Shown: positions 1-9,642 of the stretch, one piece after another
Numbering within the stretch: position 1 is the first letter of the stretch
Layout of the letters: every line of letters starts with the position of its first letter
Assembly (NCBI RefSeq): GCF_900109645.1
Contig: NZ_FOBG01000001.1
Location: 3,082,262 to 3,146,261 of the forward strand
Source of the DNA: Duganella sp. CF402
GTDB lineage: Bacteria > Pseudomonadota > Gammaproteobacteria > Burkholderiales > Burkholderiaceae_D
Reading direction: 5' to 3'
Length of the DNA: 64,000 bases
Notes under the pieces: model-generated
Seen by the model: only the letters and a program-made list of their open reading frames with translations
What the model was told of the DNA's origin: nothing
The model's database searches: none
Program-made: the position numbers and the translations under genes

Positions 1-2502
1 GTCCGAACGCTTGCGCTGATTGATACGGGTTTCGAAGCCGTTCTTCTCGAAGTACACGGTCAGGTTGGTGGTGTGCTTCGACAGACCTGGCAGCGGAATG
101 TTCTTACCGATGCTGCCGCTTGGATCGTCGATCGCGATCGAGCTGTCGCTGTAGGTGTGGCTAGCTTGCACGCCGAAGCCGTCCAGCGATTTCGAGATCA
201 GGCTCAGTGGCGCCGAAGCCGACAGCTCAGCACCTTTCAGGATGCCGCCCTTGCCGTTGTACGGAGCCGAGTAATCGCCGATCGCGTACAGTGCCTTGGT
301 GCCAGGGATGAATTTCGAGAAATCGTAGTCCTTGGTCTGGGTGAAGATGTAGGTGTTCAGCTTTTTGTAGAAGCCGGCAACCGCGAAGTAAGCCTTCTTG
401 TCGAAGTATTTTTCATACGACACGTCGAAGGCGTTGGCGCGCCACGGATCCAGCTTGGCGTTACCGCCGCTGCCACCTGGTTTGAAGGTGGTGTCGGACA
501 CGCCGAAGTCCAGTGCGGAACGCAGCTGGTCAACGCGTGGACGAGCGATCTGCTTGGCCGCTGCGAAGCGCAGGGTCTGGCCGCCGTCGAACTGGAACGA
601 CACGTTCACGCTCGGCAGGTAGTCGGTGTAGGTCTTGCCGTCGTGGACAGGCTTGACTTGCGCACCGGCCGGCGCAGTGCCGTCATAGTAGTTGGCGTCC
701 GACGACTGGTCGGTGTGCTGTGCCTGGATACCGGCGTTACCACGCATGGTCACGTCGCCGAATTCCGATTCGAAGCTGGTCTTGAGGAAGGCGGTGGTGA
801 TCTTTTCGTTCACGTCCCATGCCTTCGAGATCAGGTAGCTCTCGGTATCGGTCGGGTTGAAGGTCATGTACTTCGACACCATCGCTGGCACATTCCAGGT
901 CGGGATGCTGCCGACGCCGGCGAAGCCCAGGTCGGCCGAGCCGTACAGCTCACCGCTGCTCACGCTGACTGGATCGGTGCCCTTCAGGTTGATGTTGCCT
1001 TCAGGCTGACGCTTCTTCTTGCTGCGATCGGAGTAGTTCACGCCGAAGTCGATGCCGGTCACGTATTTGTCCAGCGCGGTCGGGATTGGCGCGCTTGCCA
1101 CCAGCTTGAAGCTCTTCAGTTCGTCTTCCACGCGCGGCACCTTGCCGTAGCCGGAACCGTAGATGGTCGGGCCAATGAACAGGGTGGCTGGGTTGCTGTA
1201 GTCGCGGCCCAGGCCGATGCTCGAGTAGGTGCCGGTGTTGAAGGTCAGCTTGGCGGTGTCCAGGTAGGCATTGCCGGCGCCGTCGTTGGTGCCGCGGCCG
1301 TTACCCAGCTGCGAGTTGTTTTCCAGGCTCAGTTCGTTGCGCTTGGCTTTCGAGATGCTGATGTCGCCCACCAGGGTCCAGTCGTCCAGCTTGACGGTGT
1401 TGTTCCAGCCGAAGGCGCGGATCTTGTCCTTGCGGTCGTTGTACATGCCGCGTACCAGCGGGTACACGCCGTTGGCGGTGGCGCTGGCCAGCGCGCCGCT
1501 CGAGACGACGGCGTTGGTGTAGCCGAAGGCCGGGGTGTTGTTGCCGTTCCAGCCGCCCAGGTTGATCTCGATCTGGTTGGCGGTTTCTTCGCGGCGGAAC
1601 TCCGACGCGTACACGTCGATCATGCTGGTCCACTGCTTGTTCGGACGGTATTGCAGCACGCCCATGAAGCCGTCGCGCTCGTTCTTGCCGCTGCGGGCCA
1701 CGGCCTTGATGCCGTCCATGATGTAGGTGCCGGCCGGCACGCCTGGGCGGCCGTCTTTTTTCCACGGCTCGTACAGGCCGGTCTCATTGTCCAGCACTGG
1801 CGATTCCAGGTGGGCGAAGCCCAGCGCGATACCGATGGTGCGGTTGGCGAACTGGTCGATGTAGCTGGCGCTGAAGCGGTTGCCGGTCGACTTGGCGTTG
1901 GCGATCGAACCCAGCGAGTTTTTCTCGCCACGGGCATTCAGCGCCACGGCGCGGGTCTGGAACGACAGCGGACGCACGGTCTGCATGTCGATGGTGCCCG
2001 ACAGGCCCTGGCCGATCATGCCGGCGTCCGGGGTTTTGTAGATGGTAACGCCGCTGATCAGTTCCGATGGGTACTGGTCGAATTCCACGCTGCGGTTGTC
2101 GCCGGTCGAGACTTGCTCGCGGCCGTTCAGCAGGGTGGTCGAGAAGTCCGGCGACAGGCCGCGGACCGAAATCTGTTGTGCACGGCCGCCAACGCGCTGG
2201 GCAGCCAGGCCTGGCAGGCGCGAGATCGATTCAGCGATCGACACGTCCGGCAGCTTGCCGATGTCTTCCGCCGAGATGGCTTCAACGATCGAGCTCGAAT
2301 CTTTCTTCACCGAGATCGCGTCTTCGATACCACGGCGGATACCCGACACGGTCACCGACTGCAGTTTTGCGTCTTCGGCGCCAGGGCTGGTGGTTTGTGC
2401 GTGGGCTGGGGCCACGGCGGCGGCGATCAGCAGCGCGCAACCTGCGGCAACTGGTTTCAATGCGAATGCAGTGTGGCTGCGCTTACTTGCGAAGATATTC
2501 AT
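1..2502 (-). CDS. TonB-dependent receptor, partial (C-terminus beyond left edge)
   Basis: Outer-membrane TonB-dependent receptor; 834 codons are visible and the frame is still open at base 1, so the C-terminal strands lie outside. The start ATG (complement of 2500-2502) has GAGGGG seven bases upstream. Residues 1 to about 36 form a signal peptide ending APAHAQ. The plug domain follows, with the TonB-box-like LQSVTVSGIRRGIEDAI stretch, IGKLPDVSIAESISRLPG and QISVRGLSPDFSTTLLNGRE, typical of the Xanthomonas/Caulobacter-type receptor family. The rest is beta-barrel, rich in Asn, Tyr and Gly. It diverges from a GH13 amylase and a glucosidase-esterase gene, so maltodextrin uptake is the likely role; this is inferred from context. 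The intergenic palindromes suggest shared control with the amylase operon. Confidence 0.93.
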   Translation of the reverse strand, partial: MNIFASKRSHTAFALKPVAAGCALLIAAAVAPAHAQTTSPGAEDAKLQSVTVSGIRRGIEDAISVKKDSSSIVEAISAEDIGKLPDVSIAESISRLPGLAAQRVGGRAQQISVRGLSPDFSTTLLNGREQVSTGDNRSVEFDQYPSELISGVTIYKTPDAGMIGQGLSGTIDMQTVRPLSFQTRAVALNARGEKNSLGSIANAKSTGNRFSASYIDQFANRTIGIALGFAHLESPVLDNETGLYEPWKKDGRPGVPAGTYIMDGIKAVARSGKNERDGFMGVLQYRPNKQWTSMIDVYASEFRREETANQIEINLGGWNGNNTPAFGYTNAVVSSGALASATANGVYPLVRGMYNDRKDKIRAFGWNNTVKLDDWTLVGDISISKAKRNELSLENNSQLGNGRGTNDGAGNAYLDTAKLTFNTGTYSSIGLGRDYSNPATLFIGPTIYGSGYGKVPRVEDELKSFKLVASAPIPTALDKYVTGIDFGVNYSDRSKKKRQPEGNINLKGTDPVSVSSGELYGSADLGFAGVGSIPTWNVPAMVSKYMTFNPTDTESYLISKAWDVNEKITTAFLKTSFESEFGDVTMRGNAGIQAQHTDQSSDANYYDGTAPAGAQVKPVHDGKTYTDYLPSVNVSFQFDGGQTLRFAAAKQIARPRVDQLRSALDFGVSDTTFKPGGSGGNAKLDPWRANAFDVSYEKYFDKKAYFAVAGFYKKLNTYIFTQTKDYDFSKFIPGTKALYAIGDYSAPYNGKGGILKGAELSASAPLSLISKSLDGFGVQASHTYSDSSIAIDDPSGSIGKNIPLPGLSKHTTNLTVYFEKNGFETRINQRKRSD

Positions 2503-2602
2503 TAATGTCCCCTCTCATGACACAAATATAAGTCCCGCAAAGAGCTCAACTACACGGGATCCAAGGAATTACAACGTTCTAAAGACGTTCTGGAAAGAAT
2601 TT

Positions 2603-2617
2603 TGTACTAAAACTAGA
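2603..2617. promoter_or_regulatory. Degenerate operator-like palindrome
   Basis: TGTACT-AAA-ACTAGA has the same geometry as the perfect copy at 2734-2748, with one change in each arm at mirror positions. It lies about 100 bases upstream of the TonB receptor start. Weak evidence alone; supported by the other two copies. Confidence 0.3.
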
Positions 2618-2733
2618 TTCTGTGTCAATGAAACTTCCCTGCCACTACGGATTCAAAGGCGCTATATTGGCGCTACGCCCCACGATATGCGTGTTCACGT
2701 TGTATTTCGGCTACAGGGCCGACCACAACAACT

Positions 2734-2748
2734 TGTAGTAGAACTACA
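2734..2748. promoter_or_regulatory. Perfect operator-like palindrome TGTAGT-N3-ACTACA
   Basis: Perfect inverted repeat with six-base arms and a three-base spacer, located mid-way in the divergent region. The spacing suits a dimeric helix-turn-helix repressor such as a LacI-type maltodextrin regulator. The regulator is not encoded in the window, so its identity is inference. Confidence 0.6.
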
Positions 2749-2980
2749 GATTAGCCTCGTTTGACTGCCATTTTTGGAGCGAAATGCCGACTTCCGGCCG
2801 CGCTACAGGCCGCAGCTTCACGCAACTTTCCATGCTGAAACGCAAATTGGAGGAAAATGACAATATTTCTGTATTCCGACTAAATTTCGCCTTGCCAGCG
2901 ATGTTTGAACTGGCCGCACTTTGAGAGTATTCTCTCGTAAAATCAAAGCACTAAGACAGCTTCCGCAAAAAATACGAATG

Positions 2981-2995
2981 TGTAGTACGACTACC
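2981..2995. promoter_or_regulatory. Near-perfect operator-like palindrome before the amylase operon
   Basis: TGTAGT-ACG-ACTACC differs from the perfect copy at 2734-2748 by one arm base. It ends 14 bases before the amylase ATG, directly before the GGAG ribosome-binding site, a position where a bound repressor would block transcription. Confidence 0.55.
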
Positions 2996-3009
2996 TTTCA
3001 GGAGACGAG

Positions 3010-4866
3010 ATGAGAAAAACCCTGCTGGCGGCGCTGCTGGCCGCCCTCTTGCCCGCCGTTGCCGGCGCCGCGTCGCAGAACTACCGCGTCGATCACATGG
3101 ATCCGCCGCTGTGGTGGACAGGCATGCACAACAGCAAGCTGCAATTGATGGTGCACGGGCCGCAGATTGCGGACATGGAACCGGCGCTCAGTTATCCCGG
3201 CGTGCGCATCGCCAGCGTGGCGCGGGTGGAAAACCGCAACTACCTGTTCATCGATCTGGAGATCGCGCCGGATGCTGCGCCGGGCAAGCTGGACCTGTCG
3301 TTCAAACGCGGCGCGCAGGCCATCCACTACAGCTACCAGTTGCTGGCACGCGAAGCAGGGTCGGCCCAGCGCGTGGGCTTCAACAGCAGCGATGCAATCT
3401 ATCAAGTGATGCCGGACCGCTTTGCCAACGGCGATCCAACCAACGACAGCGTGGCTGGCTACGCCGACAAACTGAATCGCGCCGAGGGCGGCGGCCGTCA
3501 CGGCGGCGACATCCAGGGCATGATCGACCATCTCGATTACGTGGCGGGCATGGGCTTCACCCAGCTGTGGCCTACGCCGCTGCTGGAATCGAACATGCCG
3601 GCCTTCTCCTACCACGGCTACGCCGCCACTGATCATTACCGCATCGATCCGCGCTATGGCAGCAACGAGGCGTTCCGCAAGCTGTCGGCGCAGGCCAAGG
3701 CGCGCGGCATTGGCGTGATTCAGGATGTGGTGCTGAACCACATCGGCAGCAAGCACTGGTGGATGCAGGACCTGCCGACGCTGGATTGGCTCACCTATCA
3801 GGGCAAGCCGGTGACGACTGCGCACCACCGCGTAGCGCTGCAGGACCCGTATGCGTCGGAAGAAGACAAGCGCAACTTCACGCAGGGCTGGTTCTCCCCG
3901 CACATGCCGGACCTGAACCAAGCCAATCCCTTCGTCGCCAATTACCTGATCCAGAACAGCATCTGGTGGATTGAGTATGCCGGCCTGTCCGGCCTGCGCG
4001 TGGACACCTACGGCTATTCCAACAGCGCCTTCCTGACCCGCTGGTCGGGCGCGGTGATGGCCGAGTATCCGAAACTGAATCTGGTGGGCGAGGAATGGAG
4101 CCCGCTGATTCCGGTGGTGGCGCACTGGCAGCAGGACAAGCAGAATTTCGACGGCTATGTCTCGCACATGCCGAGCATGATGGACTTCCCGCTGAACGAT
4201 GCCTTGCGCCGCGCCCTGCTGGCCAGCGACGACAGCGAGCAAGGCCTGAACGCGCTGTATGAAACGGTGTCGCAGGATTACCTGTACCCGAATCCGGGCA
4301 ATCTGGTTCTGTTCGAGGGCAATCACGATCTGTCGCGTCTTTACAGTGCACTGGAAGAGGATCAGGATTTGTTCCGTATGGCGCTGGCGTTTGTGGCGAC
4401 CATGCCGCGCATTCCGCAGTTCTACACCGGCACCGAGATCCAGATGCCCAGCACCGTCAAGGTCCGCGACGATGCCTCGTATCGCCGCGACTTCCCTGGT
4501 GGCTGGGCGGGCGACAAGGTGAATGCCTTTACCGGCGCGGGCCTGACGCAGCAGCAGGCCGACGCGCAAGCTTATGTGCGCAAGCTGTTTAACTGGCGCA
4601 AACGCGCCACCGTGATTCACAACGGGAAGCTGATGCACTATGGGCCGGAGAAGAGCACCTACGTCTATTTCCGCTACAGCGACGGCAAGAAGGTGATGGT
4701 GGCGCTGAACAAAAATAAAACCGAGACCACGCTGCCAACGGCGCGCTTCCATGAGATGCTGGGCAGCTCGCGCTCCGGCGTGGACGTGATCAGCGGCCAG
4801 CGCGTGTCGCTCGACGGACAAGTTAAACTGCCAGCGCGTTCCGCGTTGATATTGGAGATCGAATGA
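3010..4866 (+). CDS. GH13 alpha-amylase family enzyme (cyclomaltodextrinase/neopullulanase-like)
   Basis: Hydrolyses alpha-1,4 (possibly alpha-1,6) bonds in maltodextrins in the periplasm. The 618 residues begin with a clear signal peptide (about 1-20, ending AVAGA), then an N-terminal beta-sandwich like that of cyclomaltodextrinases, then the TIM barrel. The four GH13 regions are visible: DVVLNH (Asp239, His244), GLRVDTYGY with nucleophile Asp332, GEEW with general acid Glu361, and EGNHD with Asp440. GGAG lies about six bases before the ATG. The stop overlaps the next start (ATGA), so it is translationally coupled to the glucosidase-esterase gene. The products probably feed the divergent TonB receptor or an inner-membrane importer outside the window. 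Exact substrate is uncertain. Confidence 0.93.
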   Translation: MRKTLLAALLAALLPAVAGAASQNYRVDHMDPPLWWTGMHNSKLQLMVHGPQIADMEPALSYPGVRIASVARVENRNYLFIDLEIAPDAAPGKLDLSFKRGAQAIHYSYQLLAREAGSAQRVGFNSSDAIYQVMPDRFANGDPTNDSVAGYADKLNRAEGGGRHGGDIQGMIDHLDYVAGMGFTQLWPTPLLESNMPAFSYHGYAATDHYRIDPRYGSNEAFRKLSAQAKARGIGVIQDVVLNHIGSKHWWMQDLPTLDWLTYQGKPVTTAHHRVALQDPYASEEDKRNFTQGWFSPHMPDLNQANPFVANYLIQNSIWWIEYAGLSGLRVDTYGYSNSAFLTRWSGAVMAEYPKLNLVGEEWSPLIPVVAHWQQDKQNFDGYVSHMPSMMDFPLNDALRRALLASDDSEQGLNALYETVSQDYLYPNPGNLVLFEGNHDLSRLYSALEEDQDLFRMALAFVATMPRIPQFYTGTEIQMPSTVKVRDDASYRRDFPGGWAGDKVNAFTGAGLTQQQADAQAYVRKLFNWRKRATVIHNGKLMHYGPEKSTYVYFRYSDGKKVMVALNKNKTETTLPTARFHEMLGSSRSGVDVISGQRVSLDGQVKLPARSALILEIE

Positions 4867-7800
4867 AGAAGAAACTCACCGCGCTACTTTTCACACTACC
4901 TGCACTGCCTGCGTTACAAGCACACGCCGCCACCGGCACGGCCACGGCGACTTACCCAACCTGGGACGGCAAGCAGGAGACCGTGCACTACGCCACGCCG
5001 GACAGCGGTGCAGCGCTGCGCAGCTACACGCAGTCGACCACCATGCGCGTGCGCGAAGGCGGCAAGCAAGAAATCAGCTACGCCGAATCCCCTGCCCTGC
5101 CCACGGTCCGCAGCGGCAACCTCGCCTTCGATGCGCTGTTCGCGCTGGCCGGCAATGAAATGAAACTGGACTCGGTCAGCGAAATCCGCGACGGCAGCTA
5201 CAACAGCGGCAACGCCATCCCTTGCGAGTGCTTTGAAACCGGCGAGTTGTGGCATTACGTCTGGACCCGCGACCTGTCCTACGCTGCCTCGCTGGGCCTT
5301 GGCATGCTGGATCCGCAGCGCACTCGCAACTCGCTTGAATTCAAATTATCCGGCTATCGCGAGGGCGTTGCGCCCGGCCTGCACGCCATCGGCGACGGCT
5401 TCCAGATCGTGCAGGACACCGGCAGCGGCGGCAGCTGGCCGGTCAGCACCGACCGTGTGAGCTGGGCCTTCGGCGCCGACGAAGCCTTGAAAGCCCTGCT
5501 GGCCCCAGAGCGCGCAGCCTTTGCGAAGAAGGCCCTGCACGCGCTGCGCAACACGCTGGAAAACGACCGCATCGCCATCTGGGATGCGGCCGATGGTTTG
5601 TACAACGGTGAGGAATCCTTCCTCGACTGGCGCGATCAAACCTACGCAACGTGGATACCGAACGAGCTGTCGTTCATGGCGACCTCCAAGGCGCTGTCCA
5701 CCAACGCCGCGCACTACAAGGCGCTGACGCTGGCCGCGCAACTGGCGAAGGAACAAGGCGATGCGGCGCTGGCCGCACGCTACGGCGATTGGGCGACGCA
5801 ACTGAAGAGCGCCATCAACAAGCGTTTCTGGCAGGCCGACAGCGGCATGTACAGCAGCGTCACCGCCGGCCACTTCGACGGCGCGGCCATGTACAAGTAC
5901 GACTGGCTCGGGCAATCGCTGGCCATCGTCACCGGCATCGCCGACCAGCAGCAGGCGCAGAGCATCCTCGCGCACTATCCGCATGGCCCACTCGGCGCGC
6001 CGGTGATCTGGCCGCAGCAGTCCAACACCGCTGTGTATCACAACCGCGCCATGTGGCCGTTCGTGACGGCATACGGCTTGAAGGCCGCAGCCATCGGCGG
6101 CAATGTCGCGGTGGCAGATGCGGCTTACGCTACCTTGATGCGCGGCGCAGCCACCAATCTGTCCAACATGGAGAATCTTGAATGGCTGTCCGGCCAGCCG
6201 ACGCTGGATGACGGCAAGCTCAGTGGCCCGGTGGTCAACTCGCGCCGCCAGCTGTGGTCTGTCGGCGGCTATCTCGGCATGGTGGTCGGCAGCGTATTTG
6301 GCGTGCAGACCACCAACGATGGCATCACGGTCAAGCCGTTCATCACCGCCAAACTGCGGCGCGAGACGTTTGCCGGCAGTGATGCAATCACGCTGAACAA
6401 GCTGTCGGTACGCGGCAAGCGCATGACGGTACGCGTGCAGTTGCCGCCGGCGGCCAAGGGCGATGGCTACTATGCGGTCGATGGCATCACGCTGAACGGT
6501 AAGCCGGCCAGCAGCGCGCTGGCGTGGGATGCGCTGAGCGAGGACAACACCATCGAGGTCCGTCTCGGCAAACTACTGCCCGGCCAGCAGGCCAAGCGCA
6601 GCGTGACGGCCAAGCCGCTGGTGCAGGACGCCGCCGTGTACGCGCCGGCCGAGCCGCGCATCGTCAAACTGGAACGCGGGACCTACGGCTATCCAACGCT
6701 GCAGATCGAAGGCGGGGGCAAAGGCATCGTGTACAACATCTATCGCAATGGGCAGTTGGCCGGGCCGCGCATCAGCGCTGCGAAGTGGGCGGATCGCCGG
6801 GCCGGTGCGGAGGCTAACCTGTGCTACGCGGTGGAAGCGGTCTACGCCAAATCCGGCAACCGCAGTCACCACAGCATGCCGGAGTGCCTGAACGATGGCG
6901 AAGAAATCCAGGTCGCCCGCGTCGACTTCGGCGCGACGCCGGACAACTTCACGCAGGCGATCAAGATCAACAGCGACGGCAACTACGCCGTTCAGATCAA
7001 ATACCGCAACACCGCGCACCAGATCAACCTGGGCGTCAGCGGCGGCGTGAAATGGGCCGCGCTGAAAGACAGCAGCGGCAACATCGTCGCCAACGGCGTG
7101 GTGCAGCTGCCGCACTCCCCTGCCGAAGAAGGCGCCAAGTATTCGACGCCGCTGCGCGCCAGGCTGAAGGCCGGCAGCTACACGCTGCAGCTGGATGACT
7201 TTTACAACATGAGCTACATGAAGAGCAACACCACCTACAGCGACGCAGGCGGCATCAAAGGCCCGTCCAACAAACTCGATATCCACGGCGTGCGCGTGAT
7301 GCCGCTGCCTGCGTCAAGCAACGATGCTGCAACGATGTCCATCCCGGCCGGCACCCTGCGCTTCATCGACAACTTCGCCTCGCCGCAACTGGGCAACAGC
7401 CGCAAGCTGCGCATCTACCTGCCGCCCGGCTACGACGCGCATCCACAGCAGCGCTACCCGGTGCTGTACATGCATGATGGCCAGAACCTGTTCGATCCTA
7501 AAACCGCCGCCTTCGGCGCCGCATGGGAAATCGGCACGGCGATGGACAAGTTGATCGCCGCCGGCATCATCGAACCGGCCATCGTGGTCGGCATCGACAA
7601 CACCGCCGACCGCGTCGCAGAGTACACCCCGTGCTGCGATAAGGAACACGGCGGCGGCAAGATCGACCAGTACGCGGCCTTCATCGTCGATACCGTCAAA
7701 CCGTGGGCCGACGCCAACCTGCGCACGCTGAAGGACCGCGAGCACACGGCCATCATGGGTTCTTCGCTGGGCGGCATCGCCTCGGTCTACATCGGGCAGA

Positions 7801-8090
7801 AATATCCGCAAGTGTTTTCGAAGGCGGGCGGCGTATCGAGTTCGTTCTGGTGGAATGATCAGGTGTTCGTCAAGAACGTTCCAGCGCGCCAGCCGGTGAA
7901 GTTCTACATTGATGCCGGCACCGGCGGCGATGGCCTGGATGGCACCCGCAGCATGCGTGACGCCATGCTGGCAAAAGGCTACAAGCTCAATGAAGACTTG
8001 TACTACTACGAAGCAGAAGGCGGCACCCACAACGAGCGTTCGTGGGCGGCGCGCGTGCACCTGCCGCTGACCTGGTTCTTCAAGAAATAA
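4863..8090 (+). CDS. Glucosidase (six-hairpin, glucoamylase/debranching-like) fused to an alpha/beta-hydrolase esterase
   Basis: A 1075-residue exported multidomain protein. Signal peptide about 1-22. Residues about 60-520 look like an (alpha/alpha)6 glycosidase of the glucoamylase/amylo-1,6-glucosidase kind, with WHYVWTRDLSYAASLGLG, VSWAFGADEA, YNGEESFLDWRDQTYATW and a MENLEWLSGQ segment. Residues about 620-820 form beta-rich modules (one beginning near VARVDFGATPDNF) that may bind glycans. Residues about 830-1075 form an esterase D/CE1-like domain: YLPPGY, YMHDGQNLF, nucleophile elbow G-S-S-L-G with Ser968, and a C-terminal GGTHNERSW likely supplying His. It overlaps the amylase stop by four bases. 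Likely role: trimming branched or acylated glucans in the periplasm. The fusion is unusual; the specificity of both catalytic parts is inferred. Confidence 0.85.
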   Translation: MKKKLTALLFTLPALPALQAHAATGTATATYPTWDGKQETVHYATPDSGAALRSYTQSTTMRVREGGKQEISYAESPALPTVRSGNLAFDALFALAGNEMKLDSVSEIRDGSYNSGNAIPCECFETGELWHYVWTRDLSYAASLGLGMLDPQRTRNSLEFKLSGYREGVAPGLHAIGDGFQIVQDTGSGGSWPVSTDRVSWAFGADEALKALLAPERAAFAKKALHALRNTLENDRIAIWDAADGLYNGEESFLDWRDQTYATWIPNELSFMATSKALSTNAAHYKALTLAAQLAKEQGDAALAARYGDWATQLKSAINKRFWQADSGMYSSVTAGHFDGAAMYKYDWLGQSLAIVTGIADQQQAQSILAHYPHGPLGAPVIWPQQSNTAVYHNRAMWPFVTAYGLKAAAIGGNVAVADAAYATLMRGAATNLSNMENLEWLSGQPTLDDGKLSGPVVNSRRQLWSVGGYLGMVVGSVFGVQTTNDGITVKPFITAKLRRETFAGSDAITLNKLSVRGKRMTVRVQLPPAAKGDGYYAVDGITLNGKPASSALAWDALSEDNTIEVRLGKLLPGQQAKRSVTAKPLVQDAAVYAPAEPRIVKLERGTYGYPTLQIEGGGKGIVYNIYRNGQLAGPRISAAKWADRRAGAEANLCYAVEAVYAKSGNRSHHSMPECLNDGEEIQVARVDFGATPDNFTQAIKINSDGNYAVQIKYRNTAHQINLGVSGGVKWAALKDSSGNIVANGVVQLPHSPAEEGAKYSTPLRARLKAGSYTLQLDDFYNMSYMKSNTTYSDAGGIKGPSNKLDIHGVRVMPLPASSNDAATMSIPAGTLRFIDNFASPQLGNSRKLRIYLPPGYDAHPQQRYPVLYMHDGQNLFDPKTAAFGAAWEIGTAMDKLIAAGIIEPAIVVGIDNTADRVAEYTPCCDKEHGGGKIDQYAAFIVDTVKPWADANLRTLKDREHTAIMGSSLGGIASVYIGQKYPQVFSKAGGVSSSFWWNDQVFVKNVPARQPVKFYIDAGTGGDGLDGTRSMRDAMLAKGYKLNEDLYYYEAEGGTHNERSWAARVHLPLTWFFKK

Positions 8091-9531
8091 GCTCCTCCGT
8101 GCGCTGCCGGCGTCCTGCCAGCAGCGCCTCCACTTCCTGCGGTGAGACGGCCGCGCTCAGGAAGAAGCCGAACGCCTCGTCGCATCCCATCGCCGACAAC
8201 TGCGCCAGCTGTTCGCCGGTTTCCACCCCCGCCGCGATCACCTGCATATTGAGCGTGTGCGCCATCTCGATGATGGCCCGCACCATCGCGCCGCCACGCG
8301 ACAAATCATCGACAAACGATTTATCGATCTTCACCACATCTACCGGGAAGCGCCGCAGGTAATTGAGCGACGCGTAGCCGGTGCCAAAGTCGCTGATGGC
8401 AATCCGCACGCCCAGCTGCTTGAACTGGCGCAGGATGTCTTCCGTGTTCTGCGTCTTATCGATCAGCATCGCCTCGGTGATTTCCAGCTCGATGCAGCGG
8501 CCAGGCACACCCGCCTTTTCCAGGATATCGGCCAGCACCTGCGCGATCTCCTTGTGAAAGAACTGGCGCGGCGACAGATGCACCGCCACCGTCAGCAGAA
8601 GGCCTTTATCCATCCATTGCGCCACTTGCGCCACCGCCGTCGCCATCACCCACGCGCCCACCGGCAGGATCAGCGGGCTTTGCTCCAGCACCGGGAGGAA
8701 GTCCAGCGGCATCACCACGCCCAGCTCCGGATGCTTCCAGCGCAACAGCGCCTTGGCGCCCGTGATGCGCTGTTCGCGCAGATTCAGCTTGGGCTGGTAT
8801 GTGAGGATGAATTCATTGTGCGCCTGCGCGTGGCGCAGCGCCGTTTCGAGTATCAGGCTGGAATACGCCCTGGCCTGCATGCTGGGCAGGAAGCGCAGGC
8901 TGGCGCCCTTGCCGCGCTGCTTGGCCGCATACATGGCCACGTCGGCCTTCTCGATCAGGGTTTCGATGTCCGCATCGTCGTCCGGGTACACCGCCACGCC
9001 GATGCTGGCCGCCACCGGCAGCAGGTCGCCGTTGACTACAAACGGCTCGGCGATCGCCTTCATGATCTTTTCCGTCACCTGCTGGGCGTCGGCGCCGGTG
9101 CGCAGCTCGGTCAGCAGCACAATGAATTCATCGCCGCCCTGGCGCGCCACCGTGTCGACCTCGCGCACGCACTGGCGCAGGCGCTGGGCGAACTGCACCA
9201 GCACCTGGTCGCCGGCGTCGTGGCCCAGCGTGTCGTTGATGCTCTTGAAGTGATCGATGTCGACAAACAGCACCGCCAGCAAGCTGTCGTGGCGGCGTGC
9301 GTAGGCCACGCCGTGCTCCAGCTGCAGCTGGAACTGCAAGCGGTTGGGCAAGCCCGTCAGGCTGTCGTGATGGGCGATGAAATCGAGCCGCATCTCGGTG
9401 TCGCGCTGCGCCGCCAGCGCTGCCTGCAATTGTGCGCAGCGCGCGCGCAAACCGCGCGCCTGCCATTGGCCGGCCGCCAGCGCCAGCAAGCATGGCGCGA
9501 CACCGGCCGCTACCGGCCATAAGCTGTTCAT
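8080..9531 (-). CDS. GGDEF/EAL protein: active-looking diguanylate cyclase with degenerate EAL domain
   Basis: 483 residues. An N-terminal membrane segment (about 1-20) precedes the GGDEF domain, with intact GGDEF at 132-136 and an upstream RxxD (REVD) inhibitory site, so c-di-GMP synthesis is plausible. The EAL domain keeps its fold motifs but has lost key residues: the EAL motif reads KALLRW (Lys260), the NLS motif reads HLS, DDFGTG reads SDFGTG and AEGVE reads AAGVE. Phosphodiesterase activity is therefore unlikely; the domain may bind c-di-GMP or a partner. GAGGG precedes the ATG. Its end overlaps the convergent glucosidase-esterase gene by 11 bases. Confidence 0.92.
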   Translation of the reverse strand: MNSLWPVAAGVAPCLLALAAGQWQARGLRARCAQLQAALAAQRDTEMRLDFIAHHDSLTGLPNRLQFQLQLEHGVAYARRHDSLLAVLFVDIDHFKSINDTLGHDAGDQVLVQFAQRLRQCVREVDTVARQGGDEFIVLLTELRTGADAQQVTEKIMKAIAEPFVVNGDLLPVAASIGVAVYPDDDADIETLIEKADVAMYAAKQRGKGASLRFLPSMQARAYSSLILETALRHAQAHNEFILTYQPKLNLREQRITGAKALLRWKHPELGVVMPLDFLPVLEQSPLILPVGAWVMATAVAQVAQWMDKGLLLTVAVHLSPRQFFHKEIAQVLADILEKAGVPGRCIELEITEAMLIDKTQNTEDILRQFKQLGVRIAISDFGTGYASLNYLRRFPVDVVKIDKSFVDDLSRGGAMVRAIIEMAHTLNMQVIAAGVETGEQLAQLSAMGCDEAFGFFLSAAVSPQEVEALLAGRRQRTEELIS

Positions 9532-9642
9532 GCTGTCCCTCTTCGTCGGACTGCGGAAGAAGGAATGATAGAAGATCGTACGCTAACACACAGACCGTTC
9601 GCGCGCCCTGTTGAGGCACATCAAACAGCCTGTGGCAAAAAC

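Larger units (their letters stand above)
2503..3009. other. Divergent intergenic region of the glucan locus
   Basis: This 507-base AT-richer gap separates the receptor (leftward) from the amylase operon (rightward) and must hold both promoters. No convincing ORF is present. It contains one perfect and two imperfect copies of the palindrome TGTAGT-N3-ACTACA, listed separately. I could not fix -35/-10 hexamers with confidence. Confidence 0.6.

Noticed and set aside
73..2505. 810-codon open frame on the plus strand
   Set aside because: It is antisense to the TonB receptor, whose frame has a signal peptide, plug motifs and a good ribosome site. The plus-strand protein is low-complexity and matches nothing; high GC creates such frames.
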